From: Gammaproteobacteria bacterium
GTDB lineage: Bacteria; Pseudomonadota; Gammaproteobacteria; SZUA-229
Assembly: GCA_016764035.1 (NCBI GenBank)
Contig: JAESSQ010000166.1
Span: 1 to 19,276, forward strand
Length of the DNA stretch: 19,276 nt
Reading direction: 5' to 3'
Below the pieces are notes generated by a model. The model was not told the origin of the DNA, ran no database searches, and worked only from the letters and a program-made list of their open reading frames with translations. Positions 17,801 through 19,276 of this stretch are shown here, one piece after another. Numbering within the stretch: the first letter of the stretch is position 1; each line of letters begins with the position of its first letter. Both the position numbers and the translations under genes were made by a program.

Positions 17801-17914
17801 CGTCACACCACCGGTTGCCACATCTGCAATGTTTATGGCTATTGCAGAAGACGATAGAAGTATGCAATAACTCGCTAAAGCGATGCCCAGTATTTTTTTA
17901 AAACGAGGTAACAT
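14828..17914 (-). CDS. Large secreted protein: choice-of-anchor-L, GEVED and DUF11-like domains
   Basis: This 1028-residue protein has a signal peptide (core about 8-22, probable cut after AIA at 26) and is otherwise a chain of beta-sandwich domains. Residues about 30-305 match the choice-of-anchor-L type (IPFQFGSDEFPEYVCSNFGD at 157-176; GQTYHVKIAVADSADRFFDS at 277-296). About 312-480 is a GEVED domain, from DYGDAPNSYGT to DGEVEDYPIS, with Asp-rich likely calcium sites. DUF11-like modules lie at 481-597 and 875-1028, with a jelly-roll-like domain (605-765) and an Ig-like domain (768-872) between. The mature chain has six Cys (64, 120, 171, 228, 494, 512). The C-terminus ends in a DUF11 strand with no PEP-CTERM, LPXTG or autotransporter anchor visible, so it is probably released or held noncovalently. 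AGGA precedes the ATG. The DsbA-like gene ends 22 nt upstream. Confidence 0.87.
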   Translation of the reverse strand: MLPRFKKILGIALASYCILLSSSAIAINIADVATGGVTTAQMETVLSGSGVTISNLTITPIAGCNVNQGVGLFTNGTSAVGPGPVLGEPTGVIVANNAFTNAANALNTSNNVAGVSNLLCSGTASDADMVAIEAGTVAGEYAAIEFDVVPQSTTLAIPFQFGSDEFPEYVCSNFGDLVGIFVSGPGIVGPFSGGLNAENFAKTIGGDLSSINWVNTGVVGQNGNIGSCGSLANAAFYTDNSNGNLTGGNATVATTNANLELDGFTNTLFQPITVVAGQTYHVKIAVADSADRFFDSTAFIHPLFSTDAFSGFDYGDAPNSYGTLTSSGGPNHGIDNAIFIGTGAPDNEITGTPSVNADGDDLNNADDEDGISSFPILATNATSYSVNVNVTNNSGSSARLVGWIDFNNNGTFESGEGTQTNVANGSSGATVSLNWSSLSGLVSGDTYARIRFSSDLGLSIFTTGSSMSDGEVEDYPISIQSVTFDKYVSTNATCTDTLDTLTVTPGTNVFYCYTVSNPNASAFVISPGNTSDDQGHDISGLEQNYPSLSSQTVIIGPIVAGGAELPTGVTTINNAQVIATISGMNVPDNESASLTVNINPPASGIKQLYFDVVNTGTPNLTRVPPAANTTTGNITGGSTFTLNQAIVFQAPFSITGGSVANVQLRVRRRNGGGARTMQAQLFNGNTGILIGTAATSWNVGNWQTIQVPINIAATENFSTADFIRIVLTNTSVNNRNIQLRTLQGAVRSEVQIQSNTVINIDTINVFSAVYPATTQFTSYEPGSTVFIRATVSDPFGNADITSANITLTDSASNVQENNQAMISVDTPTGATRVYEYQYTIPANPDGIWDISITANEGSEGTISHTSQSTMIIGTTNITISKNSTVLSDPVNVSDPKAIPGAIVEYTIGITNSGFGYVDNDSFVLTDPIASGTTFYFGSPLNPANLIDGVTSSGLNTPLNFIDLSSVVDDIDFSNDGGLSFITPTTDVDGFDTTVPPVNFIRINPKGEFNGSDGTNNPSMQINFRVRVD

Positions 17915-17936
17915 TTACACTGTGTTCCTTTATGGT

Positions 17937-18566
17937 TTAGATAAGTGCCAATATGCTGGAAACGATTGTTTCGTCATTATTATAGTCGATATGAATCATA
18001 GTGTTAGATTGATTGTGGCTTAACACCAAACTGGGAAAGCTACTTACTCCAAGGCCGCGTGCATGTTGCATCTGTTGCTGGAATAAGTCATTACATTTAT
18101 CTGAAAAAAAATCATTTTTAAACTTTTCTACATTCAGACCAATATCAGCGGATAACTGTATTAACGTTGTTGTATTTGATGGATTTTTAGCTTGTTGATA
18201 ATAGGCATGTTGAATGGCTGTTAGCATCCTAACTGAGTATCTTTTGCCTTGTAACTGGGCAGCGATAATTGCTCGACAGGCAGGATAAGTAGAGCGTCGT
18301 GGCTTACAATGTCGCCAAAAGTCATAATTAAACTTCGTACCGGGAATATCTTGCTCAATTTTTAGCCAGGTACTTTCGATCATTTTCTGCATAGATACAG
18401 GCATAGGTTGGTCTGAATCATCTGCCAGACCTCCTAATAAATATCGAATGTTTACCGTGTCTTTGAGTTTTGCTTTGACTTGAAGCCACACGGGTCGAAA
18501 CCCCCAGCACCAGCTACACATCGGATCATGCACGTAATATAAAACGGCTGATGTTTTTTTCTGCAT
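17937..18566 (-). CDS. DsbA-fold thiol oxidoreductase (FrnE-like), CSWC motif
   Basis: This is a DsbA-family protein of 209 residues. The thioredoxin-fold start carries HDPMCSWCWGFRP (13-25), with redox pair Cys17/Cys20. GGLADD (45-50) and PMPVSM (54-59) are typical of this subgroup. The helical insertion follows, and the cis-proline loop is SSFPSL (175-180). I see no signal peptide, so it probably works in the cytoplasm, unlike classical DsbA. I chose the ATG at 18566 because AGAGAAG lies just upstream; the frame could start 15 codons earlier at 18611, but those residues look neither signal-like nor family-like. Its stop is 22 nt before the large anchor-L gene, and ppnP lies 84 nt upstream on the same strand, so the three may be one unit. 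Confidence 0.87.
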   Translation of the reverse strand: MQKKTSAVLYYVHDPMCSWCWGFRPVWLQVKAKLKDTVNIRYLLGGLADDSDQPMPVSMQKMIESTWLKIEQDIPGTKFNYDFWRHCKPRRSTYPACRAIIAAQLQGKRYSVRMLTAIQHAYYQQAKNPSNTTTLIQLSADIGLNVEKFKNDFFSDKCNDLFQQQMQHARGLGVSSFPSLVLSHNQSNTMIHIDYNNDETIVSSILALI

Positions 18567-18650
18567 AGGTATTTCTTCTCTCATAGAAAAAACAATAAAA
18601 ATATTTATCACTTTACATAATTAGGCATACGTAAATGAGCTAAATTACAC

Positions 18651-18932
18651 TTAGCCATATTCGCACAGATACGCAGAAGTGACGGGCACACTAACATCGA
18701 ATGAGCTGTTTGCGATTACATTAAATGAGTCGCCCGCATGGTACGTTATAGAATCATCTGCATCTTTTAGTTTAATAATAAGGCTGCCAGAGATTACGGT
18801 CATTTTTTCTTTACTGTCAGTATTAAATACATAATTCCCTGCGGCCATAACACCTACCGAGGCGGGTTTATTGTCATTATCGAAAGAAAGTGATGTAACG
18901 TTTCCGTCAAAATATTCGTTTACTTTAAACAT
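18651..18932 (-). CDS. ppnP: Pyrimidine/purine nucleoside phosphorylase PpnP (YaiE)
   Basis: This 93-residue protein matches PpnP (DUF1255, E. coli YaiE, 94 residues) along its whole length: NEYFDGNVTSL (5-15), ASVGVMAAGNYVF (24-36), EKMTVISGSL (42-51), YHAGDSFNV (64-72) and SAYLCEYG at the end. It is a small cupin-like beta-barrel, and its relatives cleave purine and pyrimidine nucleosides with phosphate to the base and ribose-1-phosphate. I chose the ATG at 18932, which has AGGT 6 nt upstream; an ATG at 18938 sits directly against that AGGT. A much longer frame open to 19181 is low-complexity and unlike the family. It shares a divergent promoter region with the rhodanese gene. Confidence 0.93.
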   Translation of the reverse strand: MFKVNEYFDGNVTSLSFDNDNKPASVGVMAAGNYVFNTDSKEKMTVISGSLIIKLKDADDSITYHAGDSFNVIANSSFDVSVPVTSAYLCEYG

Positions 18933-19028
18933 AGTCATACCTAAAAAAATGAATTTTGAGTGTGTGTATTTTATTGCAAATAAACAGCATAAATAAAGTA
19001 TTTTTTTTATGTAGGCAGTACATAGATA

Positions 19029-19057
19029 TTGTGATGTATATCGATATATTATAAAAT
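19029..19057 (+). promoter_or_regulatory. Candidate promoter with a 12-bp palindrome in its spacer
   Basis: TTGTGA (19029-19034) and TAAAAT (19052-19057) are 17 bp apart, matching 4 and 5 of the 6 sigma-70 consensus bases. The spacer holds the perfect palindrome TATATCGATATA (19037-19048), a normal repressor position. It lies in the 165-nt divergent region between ppnP and the rhodanese gene. High AT content raises the chance that this is coincidental. Confidence 0.4.
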
Positions 19058-19097
19058 AATAATATTCAATGGCTATAAGTTTTAAAACGGTAAAACA

Positions 19098-19276
19098 ATG
19101 ACAACAGAAACATACGATTGCAGTACAGTCCAAACTATATTGAGCGATGGCGGTCAGCTTATCGATGTGCGCACACCACACGAGTTTGGTCAGGGCGCAT
19201 TAGCAGGGGCTATTAATATGCCAGTTGAACAGTTTGAGTTTCTAAAAGAGGACATCGATACGACAAAACCTGTTCT
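19098..19276 (+). CDS. Rhodanese-domain protein (partial, runs off window end)
   Basis: An ATG at 19098 opens a frame with no stop through the window end, giving 59 codons. The translation shows the start of a rhodanese domain: LIDVRTPHEFGQGALAGAIN, residues about 21-40, followed by MPVEQF. This is the typical DVR-x-x-x-E-F pattern of single-domain rhodaneses and YgaP/PspE/GlpE-type proteins. These proteins move sulfane sulfur between thiols or cyanide. The catalytic Cys loop lies beyond the window, so activity cannot be judged. There is no signal peptide in the visible part. The ribosome-binding site is weak (ACGG region). A multidomain protein such as a membrane-bound YgaP cannot be excluded. 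Divergent from ppnP. Confidence 0.8.
   Translation, partial: MTTETYDCSTVQTILSDGGQLIDVRTPHEFGQGALAGAINMPVEQFEFLKEDIDTTKPV

Noticed and set aside
17937..18611. Reading the DsbA-fold protein as a classical periplasmic DsbA
   Set aside because: Neither candidate start gives a signal peptide, and the CSWC/GGL pattern fits the cytoplasmic FrnE-like group better than DsbA with CPHC.
18933..19181. A much longer ppnP reading frame starting at 19181
   Set aside because: The extra residues are Cys/Tyr/Ile-rich translation of AT-rich DNA and would overlap the rhodanese start. PpnP is normally about 94 residues, and AGGT supports the start at 18932.

Overview
The window looks like chromosomal DNA of an AT-leaning gammaproteobacterium; by eye it is clearly below 50% GC, but I did not count it. 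The best lineage markers are a full-length RapA/HepA, a TrhO (YceA) tRNA hydroxylase, a PpnP (YaiE) nucleoside phosphorylase, an AGCS symporter and a DUF1631 protein. I cannot name the genus. There are no rRNA or tRNA genes, CRISPR arrays, transposases, phage genes or obvious islands.

Layout. (1) 147-923, plus strand: an alpha/beta hydrolase. (2) 949-4527, minus strand: a DEAD-box RNA helicase, then a small two-TM protein, an exported class-3 lipase and an exported Pro/Asn/Tyr-rich protein. (3) 4644-7535, minus: rapA, ending in a tandem-hairpin terminator candidate. (4) 7629-9733, minus: an AGCS symporter followed 20 nt later by a TauE/SafE permease. (5) 9734-10013: a spacer with a long imperfect inverted repeat and nested hairpins. 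(6) 10014-11935, plus: trhO, a SemiSWEET transporter and a GST-like protein, packed with gaps of 9 and 5 nt. (7) 11936-12378: an AT-rich gene-free stretch. (8) 12379-14565, plus: a DUF1631 protein. (9) 14828-18932, minus: ppnP, then a DsbA-fold oxidoreductase, then (22 nt later) a 1028-residue secreted multidomain protein (choice-of-anchor-L, GEVED, DUF11-like). (10) 18933-19276: a divergent promoter region and the start of a rhodanese gene cut off by the window end.

How the genes relate. Most are housekeeping or stress functions: RNA metabolism (helicase, RapA, TrhO), solute transport (AGCS, TauE/SafE, SemiSWEET), thiol chemistry (GST, DsbA-like, rhodanese) and nucleoside salvage (PpnP). The exported genes are the least explained: the lipase with its membrane-protein neighbour, the Pro/Asn/Tyr-rich protein, and the large anchor-L protein with an adjacent thiol oxidoreductase. 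I see no convincing new multi-gene system. The observations most worth a second look are the 9804-9945 inverted-repeat element, the disordered exported protein with a distinct C-terminal tail, the lipase/membrane-protein pair, and the DsbA-like/anchor-L pair.
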